A stretch of DNA of 64,000 nt from Vibrio agarilyticus. Lineage in GTDB: Bacteria > Pseudomonadota > Gammaproteobacteria > Enterobacterales > Vibrionaceae. Each line of letters starts with the position of its first letter. The first letter of the stretch is position 1. The notes beneath the pieces were generated by a model. That model did not search any database. It saw only the letters and a list, made by a program, of their open reading frames with translations, and was not told the origin of the DNA. Position numbers and translations under genes: made by a program. The stretch lies in the NCBI RefSeq assembly GCF_012641465.1, contig NZ_JABAIK010000005.1:186001-250000 (forward strand), written 5' to 3'. Positions 8,615 to 16,642 of this stretch are shown piece after piece.

Positions 8615-10024
8615 ATGAACACTTTTTCCCGCGCCGCATTTTCTTTTAAAGCCCTAGACTACTCGCAAAAACTTACCTTAACCCTGTTTGCTCACGTGCA
8701 GCATTTGCCCTGGGCCAGTCTGTTACGTTCAGCCTCTGACACCCATATCGATAGCCGCTTTGATATTTTGGTCGCTAACCCGATTGCCACCATTGAAACG
8801 CGCGATAATCAAAGTCATGTTTGGGATGGCGCGGCGCGCTTTATCAGTCAAGATGACCCCTTTCAAGTGATTCATTCGCTACAAACAAAGTTGTTACCGG
8901 CATTGAATGACATCGAAAAAGAGACTTTAGGGGAGTTACAGCTTTTGCCTTTCATTGGCGGCGCGCTGGGGCTCTTTAGTTATGATCTGGGCAGACAAAT
9001 TGAACGCCTACCACAATGGGCAGAGCACGATCTTCGTACCGCCGATATGGCAGTCGGACTTTATGAGTGGGCAATCGTTGCCGATCACCTTGAGCAAAAA
9101 GCGTGGATTGTCGGCCACAATATTGAGCAAGCATGGCAATGGCTCAACGCGCAAAAAGCGCCCTTGTCCGTTCCGTTTCACTTGCTAGGTGAGCCGAAAC
9201 AAAAATGGCTTGCCAATATGTCACGTGAGCAATATCAGCACAAATTTGAACAAATCCAGCACTATTTACTCAGTGGTGACTGTTATCAAATCAACTTAGC
9301 ACAACGCTTTTGCGCTGCGTACAATGGTGATGAGTGGCTCGCCTATCAAGCGCTTGAAGCTCATAACCAAGCGCCATTTTCGGCTTTTTTACGCACTGAA
9401 GAGAGTGCTATCTTGAGTGTCTCCCCTGAGCGATTTATTCAATTTCAACACGGCGTTATAGAGACTAAACCTATTAAAGGGACTCGACCTCGCAGTCAAG
9501 ATGCCGCAACCGATAAACGTTACGCCACCGAGCTTGCACACTCAGAAAAAGATCAATCGGAAAATTTGATGATCGTTGATTTGCTGCGCAACGATATTGG
9601 TCGCGTTGCCACACCCGGCTCAGTCCATGTGCCAAAACTGTTTGAGATAGAGAGTTTTCCTGCCGTTCATCATTTGGTTAGCACGATTCGCGCTTCGCTA
9701 GACGAGCAATATCAACCGATTGATTTATTGCGAGCGGCCTTTCCCGGCGGCTCCATCACAGGCGCGCCCAAAGTACGGGCGATGGAAATCATCGAAGAAT
9801 TGGAGCCACAACGACGATCTGCTTACTGTGGCAGCATTGGTTATTTGAGCCGCCACGGTAAAATGGATACGAGCATCACCATCCGCACCTTAGTGGCAGA
9901 GCAAGGGCGACTTTACGTTTGGGCCGGAGGCGCGATTGTGGCAGACAGCGACTGCGATGCAGAGTATCAAGAAACACACGACAAATTGTCTAAGATACTT
10001 CCCGTGCTTGAGAGGCTTGGTTAG
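8615..10024 (+). CDS. pabB: Aminodeoxychorismate synthase component I PabB
   Basis: Converts chorismate plus ammonia, supplied by PabA, to 4-amino-4-deoxychorismate for folate synthesis. The 469-aa protein has the N-terminal anthranilate-synthase-I-like domain (GALGLFSYDLGRQIERLP) and the full chorismate-binding domain. Motifs present are KPIKGTRPRS, containing the PabB-type PIKGT catalytic lysine, then DLLRNDIGRV, GGSITGAPKVRAMEII and the C-terminal GGAIVADSDCDAEYQET. The KPIKGT lysine distinguishes PabB from TrpE. pabB, nudL and sdaA are neighbours in E. coli; here the same order is kept but hnoX-hnoK lies between pabB and nudL on the other strand. No strong ribosome site precedes the ATG. 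Confidence 0.93.
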   Translation: MNTFSRAAFSFKALDYSQKLTLTLFAHVQHLPWASLLRSASDTHIDSRFDILVANPIATIETRDNQSHVWDGAARFISQDDPFQVIHSLQTKLLPALNDIEKETLGELQLLPFIGGALGLFSYDLGRQIERLPQWAEHDLRTADMAVGLYEWAIVADHLEQKAWIVGHNIEQAWQWLNAQKAPLSVPFHLLGEPKQKWLANMSREQYQHKFEQIQHYLLSGDCYQINLAQRFCAAYNGDEWLAYQALEAHNQAPFSAFLRTEESAILSVSPERFIQFQHGVIETKPIKGTRPRSQDAATDKRYATELAHSEKDQSENLMIVDLLRNDIGRVATPGSVHVPKLFEIESFPAVHHLVSTIRASLDEQYQPIDLLRAAFPGGSITGAPKVRAMEIIEELEPQRRSAYCGSIGYLSRHGKMDTSITIRTLVAEQGRLYVWAGGAIVADSDCDAEYQETHDKLSKILPVLERLG

Positions 10025-10035
10025 TTCGTCAATGG

Positions 10036-10155
10036 TTATGCCCAAGTAGCATCAGAATCCAGCATATCGCAGCCACTTGGATATATATACTTAAATGACC
10101 TACGTTTGTGAGTGCCAGCCCTATCTTTGTCACGAGAAGCTTGGCACTTCAATAG
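10036..10155 (+). repeat. Degenerate ERIC-type repeat
   Basis: This 120-base stretch between the convergent pabB and hnoK keeps scattered pieces of the repeat: TATGCCCAAGTAG at the left, TTTGTGAGTGCCAGCCCTA in the middle and GGCACTTCAATAGAG at the right. The right arm runs into the last codons and stop of hnoK, so the gene's 3' end may be repeat-derived. The copy is strongly decayed, so the call is tentative. Confidence 0.5.
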
Positions 10156-11867
10156 AGCCATTTTCCTAGCATCAGTTCAATATCTTGCGCAGTGTATGGC
10201 TTGGTGAGAATGTCATTCATCCCGCACTCTAGACAGCGTTCGCGCTCTTCGAGGGTCGTTCCCGCAGTGAGCGCAACGATAGGCGGTTGAAACCCGTCTT
10301 GTCGTAGTGATTCCGTCGCCGTATACCCATCCATCATTGGCATGCGGCAGTCCATAAAAATCAAATCGTATTGCCCTTCATTGACAGCGGCAATCGCCTC
10401 CAAACCGTTGGAACAAATGTCATGAGCAATGCCCATTTTTTTCAACATTTGTGACACTATGATTTGATTCATTCGAATATCGTCGACTACCAAAAGCTTC
10501 AATACGCTTTGACTTGCTTTGGCTTCCTGTGATTTAAGTTGATGTGTCTGTGTTTGCTTGTCAGAGCAAGGGGCCGGAATTTGCACAATAAATTTGGTGC
10601 CAACGTCAATTTGACTGTGGCATTCAATCCGACCATCCATCAACTCAACCAAATTATGGCATATTGCGAGCCCGAGCCCTGACCCTTCATAGCTTCGTGT
10701 TGTGGTGCGATCAACTTGAATAAAGGGCTCAAAGAGTGTGGCCATTGCTTGTTGTGGAATGCCAATGCCACTGTCTTGCACGGTTAAAGTCAAACGATCG
10801 TTGTGCCACTGGCTGGTAAGGCTCACCTCACCTTGGTGCGTAAACTTAAACGCATTACCAAGCAAGTTCACTAAGATCTGCTTGATTCGTTCAACATCAG
10901 CCCATAAAAGTTTAGGGATCTCGCCTTGCCGTTCGATACGATAGTGAAGGCCTTTATCTTGCGCTTTCGCGGTAAAAATCCCTCTCATCGCACTTTCCAG
11001 TGTGACCCAGGAAAACGTTTTAGGCACAATCTCCATCAAGCCCGCATTCATTTTGCTGTAATCAAGCAAGTCATTAATGATTACTCGAAGTAGCTCACCA
11101 CCATGACGCAAATTACTTAAATAGTCGTGCTGCTCGCTGGTTAATGCAGTCTTATCGAGCAATTCTGCGCTGCCTAGGACACCATTTAATGGCGTCCGCA
11201 ATTCGTGATTGATCATGGCGACGAATTCACGCGTTGAACGCTCCGACTCTTCAGCTCGCTTGCGCAACTCAATTTGTCGCTCACTCAAGCGCTGGCGTGT
11301 TAGCGCACTGTTGACAAGATCAACCATCAAAGACATTTGATTGGCGATAAAATTTTGGTCAATTTCATTTGGCTGAATCGCAAACGCCCAGCCGCCAATC
11401 CACTCATTTTCGAGCAAAATTGGTAGGGTTAAAATGTGGTTATGCCAAACAGGATGAAGCGTTTGAGAAATCATATTTAGCAAAGATGCACTACCAAATT
11501 GTCGACGACGAATATTGGGGACTTTATCAGTGTCAAATGCGTCGCTATCAAATGAAAGTGCAACTTCTGCCACCACACTTGAGCCTAACAGTTTTTCCAG
11601 AAAGCGAGAGATCAAGATATCGGACAGCGATGTTGATAAAAAAGTACGGCCGAACTCAATCAACACCGTATCGACATATTCTTCAAATTCAAATTTGGCC
11701 AAGTCGGCTTCAGATTTAACTTCAAGATGCTTAAGCGCGCTGTGCAGATGTTGATTGGCTTCATAAAGCTCAAGGCTTTTCTGCTCGAGTAATTTCTCTG
11801 CTTCTTTACGGGCAGCCATTTCTCGACGTAACTTTCGCTCCAGCGGATTACTGCCAGCCATCGTCAT
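10149..11867 (-). CDS. hnoK: H-NOX-associated hybrid histidine kinase
   Basis: A 572-aa cytoplasmic hybrid kinase without membrane segments. An N-terminal coiled coil (about 8-60) leads to an uncharacterised sensory region with GAF-like character (about 60-195) and a second helix. The HisKA domain has the phospho-acceptor H221 in INHELRTPLNG. The HATPase domain has the N box ILVNLLGNAFKF, DSGIGIP and GSGLGLAIC. A C-terminal receiver has D506 in MDCRMPMMDG. No Hpt domain is present, so phosphate should pass to a separate Hpt protein; the related V. harveyi HqsK feeds LuxU. It starts 35 bases after hnoX with a strong AAGGGGG site, indicating an operon in which NO-bound H-NOX controls the kinase. 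The last codons overlap a decayed repeat. Confidence 0.88.
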   Translation of the reverse strand: MTMAGSNPLERKLRREMAARKEAEKLLEQKSLELYEANQHLHSALKHLEVKSEADLAKFEFEEYVDTVLIEFGRTFLSTSLSDILISRFLEKLLGSSVVAEVALSFDSDAFDTDKVPNIRRRQFGSASLLNMISQTLHPVWHNHILTLPILLENEWIGGWAFAIQPNEIDQNFIANQMSLMVDLVNSALTRQRLSERQIELRKRAEESERSTREFVAMINHELRTPLNGVLGSAELLDKTALTSEQHDYLSNLRHGGELLRVIINDLLDYSKMNAGLMEIVPKTFSWVTLESAMRGIFTAKAQDKGLHYRIERQGEIPKLLWADVERIKQILVNLLGNAFKFTHQGEVSLTSQWHNDRLTLTVQDSGIGIPQQAMATLFEPFIQVDRTTTRSYEGSGLGLAICHNLVELMDGRIECHSQIDVGTKFIVQIPAPCSDKQTQTHQLKSQEAKASQSVLKLLVVDDIRMNQIIVSQMLKKMGIAHDICSNGLEAIAAVNEGQYDLIFMDCRMPMMDGYTATESLRQDGFQPPIVALTAGTTLEERERCLECGMNDILTKPYTAQDIELMLGKWLY

Positions 11868-11902
11868 TAATCCCCCTTCGAGCGAAAAACCACGGTAAGT
11901 GA

Positions 11903-12442
11903 CTACATAATCGATACAGCAAATCGAACTCGGGATGCGTCATCTTGATTCGGTGTCATTTCGACATTGACCGTCTCATCGTAATGATTGGCGCACCCTT
12001 TGATAAGGCCAAAGCAGACGTGGCTCATGCAGCGGACACTGCAATAGTCAAAAATGAGGTGAGATTCGGTTTCGTCAATAAACTCAAATTTGGGGGGATT
12101 GGCGTCGGGGTAGAGTTTTTTCACTTCAACATGAATGTAGTGCTCAACGTGACGAATAAACTCTAACGTTGTGCCGCACTGCTGCAAACTCTCTTTTTGA
12201 GGTAAGGTTTCATAGAGTTTAATGAAAGCACATTCGCCAAACACCTCTTGCAACACTTCGGGTGAAATATTGGTTTCTCGGCTAAGTTGAACAATCAGCT
12301 TAACCAGCTTTTGATGATCATAACTGCCAACAGAGGTATAGATGCCCTCGTCCTCAGCCAAATCTAATACTCGATCCAACGTTTCGAGACCAAATTTTTC
12401 TTCAACCAAATCAAGAAATTCTGTGAAAATGATTCCTTTCAT
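11903..12442 (-). CDS. hnoX: H-NOX heme nitric oxide-binding sensor
   Basis: A 179-aa stand-alone H-NOX domain that binds heme and senses NO. The proximal heme ligand is H104 in HYIHVEVKKLYP, and the heme-propionate motif YxSxR is Y133-S135-R137 (YCSVR). A distal Tyr/Trp network typical of O2-binding members is not obvious, which favours an NO sensor. The C-terminal part holds C134, C138, C143, C150, H141 and H153, a plausible zinc or redox site like that reported for other facultative gammaproteobacteria. It is the first gene of the hnoX-hnoK operon, with a GAGAGGG ribosome site. NO sensing is inferred from family knowledge; the ligand motifs are seen directly. Confidence 0.93.
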   Translation of the reverse strand: MKGIIFTEFLDLVEEKFGLETLDRVLDLAEDEGIYTSVGSYDHQKLVKLIVQLSRETNISPEVLQEVFGECAFIKLYETLPQKESLQQCGTTLEFIRHVEHYIHVEVKKLYPDANPPKFEFIDETESHLIFDYCSVRCMSHVCFGLIKGCANHYDETVNVEMTPNQDDASRVRFAVSIM

Positions 12443-12512
12443 TACACCCTCTCAGATGATTTGTTTTTTTCGTCTCATAAGAATGGGTGATAAGTTAAGA
12501 TAATTCAAATCA

Positions 12513-12680
12513 CTATACCCTTACTACTTGAAATAGGTCGGCTATACCCTTTCCACTTGAAGCTGCAGGGTTGTTGGCTGGCTCTCACAAACCTCATCAC
12601 ATAGTCTATCTATGTTCACGAAGTGCTCAGAGGCTTTGTTCGTTTGCCGCCTACCTGCAATTCCAAGATGTTTGGGTATA
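12513..12680 (-). repeat. ERIC-type repeat, reverse orientation, with an extra end fragment
   Basis: A full-length copy runs from TATACCCTTTCCACTTGAAG at 12542 to ATGTTTGGGTATA at 12680, with the conserved core read on the minus strand (CTCTCACAAACCTCATCACATAG). Immediately before it, at 12513-12540, is a second copy of the same terminal arm (TATACCCTTACTACTTGAAA). This suggests insertion beside, or partial duplication of, an older end. It lies between the divergent hnoX and nudL and so forms most of their shared upstream region. Confidence 0.85.
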
Positions 12681-12698
12681 TATAACACAGGATTATTG

Positions 12699-13322
12699 AT
12701 GATGATTTTAACCGCACAAATGCTAAAGCAGCATTTTTCATTGCAATTACCAATGGACTATCACGCAGAGGCCATTGCTCGAACTCAGCACATTAATCCA
12801 ACAACACTGCGCAAAGCGGCTGTATTAATCGGTTTTGTGGAGCGTGAAAATGGCTTACACGTCCTCCTAACAACTCGAGCGAAACATTTGCGCCACCATC
12901 CAGGACAAGTGAGTTTCCCCGGTGGAAAGTTTGAATCGAGCGACCAACGGCTGAATGAAACCGCATTGAGAGAAACCGAAGAAGAGCTTGGTATCGAGCG
13001 TAGTAGTATTGAGATCTTTGGCCAATTGCCCCCTTTGCCCACTATCAGCGGCTTTCAAGTGACCCCATTTTTGGCCCAGTTTTCACCTCGTTACCAACTG
13101 AACATTGACGCCAACGAAGTGGATAACGCTTTTGAAGTACCTGCAACTTGGCTGCTTAGCCGAACAAATCTTCATACTTCTACGTTTACCATTCGTGGTC
13201 ATCAACATCGCATTTTCGCGCTCAACTATCAGCATCATTTCATTTGGGGCGTTACAGCTCAAATCATTGATGCGCTGCAGCGTCAGCTCATTTCTCTATA
13301 TTCCGATACCCGTTTCACTTAA
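12699..13322 (+). CDS. nudL: CoA pyrophosphatase NudL (Nudix hydrolase)
   Basis: A Nudix enzyme that hydrolyses CoA and its derivatives, 207 aa. The Nudix box is complete (GGKFESSDQRLNETALRETEEELGI). The upstream block LLTTRAKHLRHHPGQVSFPGG is the CoA-pyrophosphatase signature that marks NudL/YeaB, and GFQVTPFLAQ and the C-terminal WGVTAQIIDALQ also match. A reading frame continues upstream through the repeat, but the ATG pair at 12699/12702 with an AGGA site gives the family start. The last few codons and the TAA come from another ERIC-type fragment that begins inside the gene, replacing the usual short C-terminal end. Order pabB...nudL-sda is conserved with E. coli. Confidence 0.9.
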   Translation: MMILTAQMLKQHFSLQLPMDYHAEAIARTQHINPTTLRKAAVLIGFVERENGLHVLLTTRAKHLRHHPGQVSFPGGKFESSDQRLNETALRETEEELGIERSSIEIFGQLPPLPTISGFQVTPFLAQFSPRYQLNIDANEVDNAFEVPATWLLSRTNLHTSTFTIRGHQHRIFALNYQHHFIWGVTAQIIDALQRQLISLYSDTRFT

Positions 13323-13401
13323 AGCCTCTGAGCATAGACGAACTATGTGATGAGGTTTGTGAGAGCTAGCCCCCCCGGCAACTTCAAGTGTAAAGGGTAT
13401 A
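13306..13401 (+). repeat. ERIC-type repeat, rearranged partial copy overlapping the nudL 3' end
   Basis: This copy has a normal right half (GCCTCTGAGCATAGACGAAC through ACTTCAAGTGTAAAGGGTATA), but its left end reads ATACCCGTTTCACTT. That is the inverse of a right arm rather than a left arm. The left part encodes the last residues and stop codon of nudL. The rearranged ends suggest recombination between copies. Confidence 0.75.
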
Positions 13402-13733
13402 AAGCGCGTTCTTCGACGCGTGTCGCTATGGTCAAATTCTATTAAAAAACCACGTCGATTCATTTTTTTGAATGAAAGACAGCAAAAAGCACCATTCCAG
13501 CCATTTGGACGCAAACGATTACCCGACACTCGCCACCTAAAAAGATTAGTTTTTCTAATCCATCAGATAAGGTTAAATCATCTGTAACACGTAAATTTCG
13601 TGAGCCAAAACGGATTTTTAAGTTATTATGCGCGCAGGATAAGAAACACCCGATTCAGATCAATTTTTTATGAAATGAATAAGGCACAATTGCCGCAAAT
13701 TGAGTTCCTGTTCCCAAAATGAGTAACTAATCT
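13402..13733 (+). other. sdaC upstream region with a possible LacI-family operator
   Basis: These 332 bases hold no gene. At 13509-13524 is ACGCAAACGATTACCC, whose left half and centre match the PurR/LacI-family operator pattern (ACGCAAACGNTT) while the right half is imperfect. Short inverted repeats such as TTCATTTTTTTGAA are also present. A promoter for sdaC must lie here but I cannot place -35/-10 boxes with confidence. Confidence 0.35.
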
Positions 13734-14987
13734 ATGACTACTGCAACGAAGCCGGCACATGCCGTTCAATCGACCAGCAAGTTCACTTACAAAGATTTCA
13801 CATGGTGTCTGTCATTATTCGGTACAGCCGTTGGTGCTGGCGTCCTATTTTTGCCGATTAAGGCCGGCGCAGGTGGCTTTTGGCCATTAGTTATTTTAGC
13901 CTTAATTGCCGCACCAATGACCTGGTTCGCCCACAAATCTCTAGCACGTTTTGTTCTGTCTGCAAAAAATGAAAATGCCGATATTACTGATACGGTAGAA
14001 GAACATTTTGGTAAGACAGGTGCCAACCTTATTACTTTTGCCTACTTCTTTGCTATCTACCCTATCGTATTGATTTACGGTGTCGGCATCACCAACACCG
14101 TTGATTCATTCATGGTGAATCAGCTTGGAATGGAGTCAGTACCACGCTGGTTGCTCTCTGGCGCGCTTATTCTTGCAATGACGGCTGGTGTTGTCTTTGG
14201 CAAAGAATTAATGCTAAAAGCCACCTCAGCCATGGTTTACCCATTGGTTGCCATTTTGCTAGCGCTGTCTGTCTTTTTAGTCCCAGACTGGAATACGTCA
14301 ATGATGCAAGTGTCACCAGACTGGAGCTCACTGCCTAGCGTTGTTTGGCTTGCTATTCCGTTGATCGTTTTCTCATTTAACCACAGCCCTGTGATCAGCC
14401 AATTCTCCAAAGAAATGCGCATTAAGCACGGTGATGCAGCAGTGAAGAAAACAGATGCGGTAACTGCAGGCGCATCACTGATGCTAATGGGCTTTGTGAT
14501 GTTCTTTGTGTTCTCAGTAGTGTTGTCTCTTTCACCAGAGCAATTAGCTAACGCGAAAGCAGAAAACATCTCGGTGCTGTCTTACCTTGCTAACGTTCAC
14601 GCTTCACCACTTATCTCTTATATGGGTCCTGTGGTGGCATTTGCGGCAATTACGTCTAGCTATTTTGGTCACTTCCTTGGCGCGCAAGAAGGCCTAGTAG
14701 GTCTAATAAAATCGCGCTCTAACGCATCTGTTAGTAAAATTGAAAAAGGGTCATTGGCTTTCATCGTCATCACCACTTGGATTGTTTCTATTATCAACCC
14801 AAGCATTCTTGGCATGATTGAAACCATGGGCGCGCCTATGATTGCAGCGATTCTTTTCTTGCTTCCTGTGTATGCAATGAAAAAAGTCCCAGCAATGGCA
14901 AAATACAAAACGAGCCCTGCAGTACAGCTTTTCACAGTAATCTGTGGTGTTGCCGCGATTACTTCGGTAATCTACGGCGCTTTTTAA
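13734..14987 (+). CDS. sdaC: Serine transporter SdaC (HAAAP family)
   Basis: A polytopic inner-membrane serine-proton symporter of 417 aa with about eleven hydrophobic segments. It aligns with E. coli SdaC nearly end to end: the first membrane helix GTAVGAGVLFLPIKAGAGG, then FFAIYPIVLIYGVGITNTVDSF, IPLIVFSFNHSPVISQF, SYFGHFLGAQEG and the C-terminal TWIVSIINPSILGMIET. It is followed 83 bases later by sdaA, the enzyme that deaminates the imported serine, so uptake and catabolism are paired as in E. coli. A GC-rich hairpin separates the two genes and may attenuate rather than fully stop transcription. Confidence 0.93.
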   Translation: MTTATKPAHAVQSTSKFTYKDFTWCLSLFGTAVGAGVLFLPIKAGAGGFWPLVILALIAAPMTWFAHKSLARFVLSAKNENADITDTVEEHFGKTGANLITFAYFFAIYPIVLIYGVGITNTVDSFMVNQLGMESVPRWLLSGALILAMTAGVVFGKELMLKATSAMVYPLVAILLALSVFLVPDWNTSMMQVSPDWSSLPSVVWLAIPLIVFSFNHSPVISQFSKEMRIKHGDAAVKKTDAVTAGASLMLMGFVMFFVFSVVLSLSPEQLANAKAENISVLSYLANVHASPLISYMGPVVAFAAITSSYFGHFLGAQEGLVGLIKSRSNASVSKIEKGSLAFIVITTWIVSIINPSILGMIETMGAPMIAAILFLLPVYAMKKVPAMAKYKTSPAVQLFTVICGVAAITSVIYGAF

Positions 14988-15027
14988 TCACGAGTGATGA
15001 TTAAGACCCAACGCAATAACGCTTTTT

Positions 15028-15056
15028 AAGCCTCCCTCCTGTCGGGAGGCTTGTCT
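15028..15056 (+). terminator. Hairpin between sdaC and sdaA
   Basis: Stem AAGCCTCCC / GGGAGGCTT with a short loop, located 41 bases after the sdaC stop and 15 bases before sdaA. The following sequence TTGTCTCTGA is a poor T-tract, so it may be a leaky terminator or an mRNA-stabilising stem inside a two-gene transcript. Confidence 0.6.
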
Positions 15057-15070
15057 CTGAGGTAATCGAA

Positions 15071-16432
15071 ATGATTAGTGTTTTTGATATCTATAAAATC
15101 GGTGTCGGCCCTTCTAGCTCGCATACTGTTGGTCCGATGAAGGCGGGTAAAGAATTTGTTGATGACCTTATGGCATCTAACATTCTTAGCAATGTCACCA
15201 AAATCACCGTCGATGTTTATGGATCATTATCACTGACAGGGAAAGGTCACCATACGGATATCGCCATCATTATGGGCTTGGCAGGGAATTTGCCTGAATC
15301 CGTCGACATTGACAGCATTGCTGGATTTATTGCTAACGTTGAAGCGACCGAACGTCTCTCTTTGGCTCAAGAACGTCATGAAGTAGACTTTCCTCGTGAC
15401 GGCGGCATGAATTTCCATCGCAGTAACCTCTCGTTACATGAAAATGGCATGCAAATTCACGCATGGGCTGGCGATGATGTCATTTATTCAAAAACTTATT
15501 ACTCGATTGGTGGCGGTTTTATCGTTGACGAAGAAAACTTCGGTAAAAGCAGCGAAAGCGCAGTCAAAGTCCCATACGACTATACCTCAGCAGAAGAGCT
15601 TATTTCTCTTTGCCACGAAACAGGCTTATCAATCAGTGCGCTGGTGATGCAAAATGAACGCGCCTTGCTCGCCGAAGCCGATATTCGCAGCAAATACGCT
15701 GCAATTTGGCAAGCAATGAGCGAGTGTATGGAGCGCGGTATGAGCACCGAGGGGATTTTGCCGGGTCCACTGCGCGTGCCACGACGCGCAGCCGCATTGC
15801 GTCAGCAGCTGTTGACACAAGAAAAGATCACGAATGATCCTATGTCTGTCGTTGACTGGGTTAATATGTTTGCCTTTGCGGTCAATGAGGAAAACGCAGC
15901 GGGTGGCCGTGTTGTTACCGCGCCAACCAACGGTGCTTGTGGCATTATTCCTGCGGTATTAGCGTACTACGATAAGTTTATCCAAACGGTGACGGAAAAA
16001 GACTATATTCGTTACTTTGCCGCTTCAGGTGCCATTGGTGCACTTTATAAACGCAATGCGTCTATTTCGGGTGCCGAAGTGGGTTGTCAAGGCGAAGTCG
16101 GTGTTGCGTGCTCTATGGCAGCTGCGGGACTTGCGGAGTTGATGGGCGGTAGCGCGGAACAAGTCTGCATGGCGGCTGAAATTGCGATGGAACATAACCT
16201 AGGCCTGACGTGCGATCCTGTTGCTGGGCAAGTTCAAGTTCCTTGCATCGAACGCAATGGCATTGCTGCAGTAAAAGCGATCAATTCAACACGCATGGCA
16301 ATGCGCCGCTCTTCGGCCCCTCGAGTGTCGCTTGATAAAGTGATTGAGACGATGCTTGAGACTGGAAAAGACATGAACGCGAAATATCGTGAAACATCGC
16401 AAGGCGGTTTGGCAATTAAAGTTATTTGTTAA
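15071..16432 (+). CDS. sdaA: L-serine dehydratase SdaA (iron-sulfur)
   Basis: Deaminates L-serine to pyruvate and ammonia with a 4Fe-4S cluster. The 453-aa protein has the N-terminal ASB-like domain starting [21 protein letters not shown] and the catalytic domain. Cysteines suited to the cluster lie in [27 protein letters not shown] and [14 protein letters not shown]. The protein ends in a cysteine (GGLAIKVIC); in the Legionella homologue a C-terminal Cys occupies the active site, and the same arrangement is likely here. It lies behind sdaC on the same strand and is closed by a strong terminator. Cytoplasmic, oxygen-sensitive by family. Confidence 0.94.
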   Translation: MISVFDIYKIGVGPSSSHTVGPMKAGKEFVDDLMASNILSNVTKITVDVYGSLSLTGKGHHTDIAIIMGLAGNLPESVDIDSIAGFIANVEATERLSLAQERHEVDFPRDGGMNFHRSNLSLHENGMQIHAWAGDDVIYSKTYYSIGGGFIVDEENFGKSSESAVKVPYDYTSAEELISLCHETGLSISALVMQNERALLAEADIRSKYAAIWQAMSECMERGMSTEGILPGPLRVPRRAAALRQQLLTQEKITNDPMSVVDWVNMFAFAVNEENAAGGRVVTAPTNGACGIIPAVLAYYDKFIQTVTEKDYIRYFAASGAIGALYKRNASISGAEVGCQGEVGVACSMAAAGLAELMGGSAEQVCMAAEIAMEHNLGLTCDPVAGQVQVPCIERNGIAAVKAINSTRMAMRRSSAPRVSLDKVIETMLETGKDMNAKYRETSQGGLAIKVIC

Positions 16433-16452
16433 TTCGCTTTAAAATGATTACT

Positions 16453-16483
16453 CTAATGCGGCTTTATTGCCGCATTTTTTTTA
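16453..16483 (+). terminator. Rho-independent terminator after sdaA
   Basis: Stem AATGCGGC / GCCGCATT with loop TTTATT, directly followed by a run of eight or more T, about 20 bases past the sdaA stop. Confidence 0.9.
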
Positions 16484-16498
16484 CCTTATTTAGCGATC

Positions 16499-16642
16499 TA
16501 TACCCAAACAACTTGAAGATGCAGGTAGGCGACCAGCGAACAAAGCCTCTGAACATAGGTAGGCTATGTGATGAGGTTTGTGAGAGCCAGCCCTTTAATT
16601 TTTTTAAAGAAAAGCGCTGCAACTTCAAGTGGAAAGGGTATA
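16499..16642 (+). repeat. Full-length ERIC-type repeat reaching the next gene's start codon
   Basis: A complete copy from TATACCCAAACAACTTGAAG to GCAACTTCAAGTGGAAAGGGTATA with the conserved core (GCTATGTGATGAGGTTTGTG). Its last base is the A of the ATG of the following acetyltransferase gene, and its right arm contains GGAAAGGG five bases before that ATG, so the repeat appears to supply the ribosome-binding site. The inner TTTTTTTAAAGAAAA segment may pair locally. Confidence 0.92.

Noticed and set aside
15028-15056. Small RNA or riboswitch between sdaC and sdaA
   Set aside because: The region holds just one stem and is too short for a structured element; a weak terminator or stabilising stem explains it.
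16426-16641. In-frame extension of the GNAT gene through the upstream repeat
   Set aside because: The first 72 residues are translated repeat sequence; GNAT similarity begins at the ATG at 16642, which has a good ribosome site.
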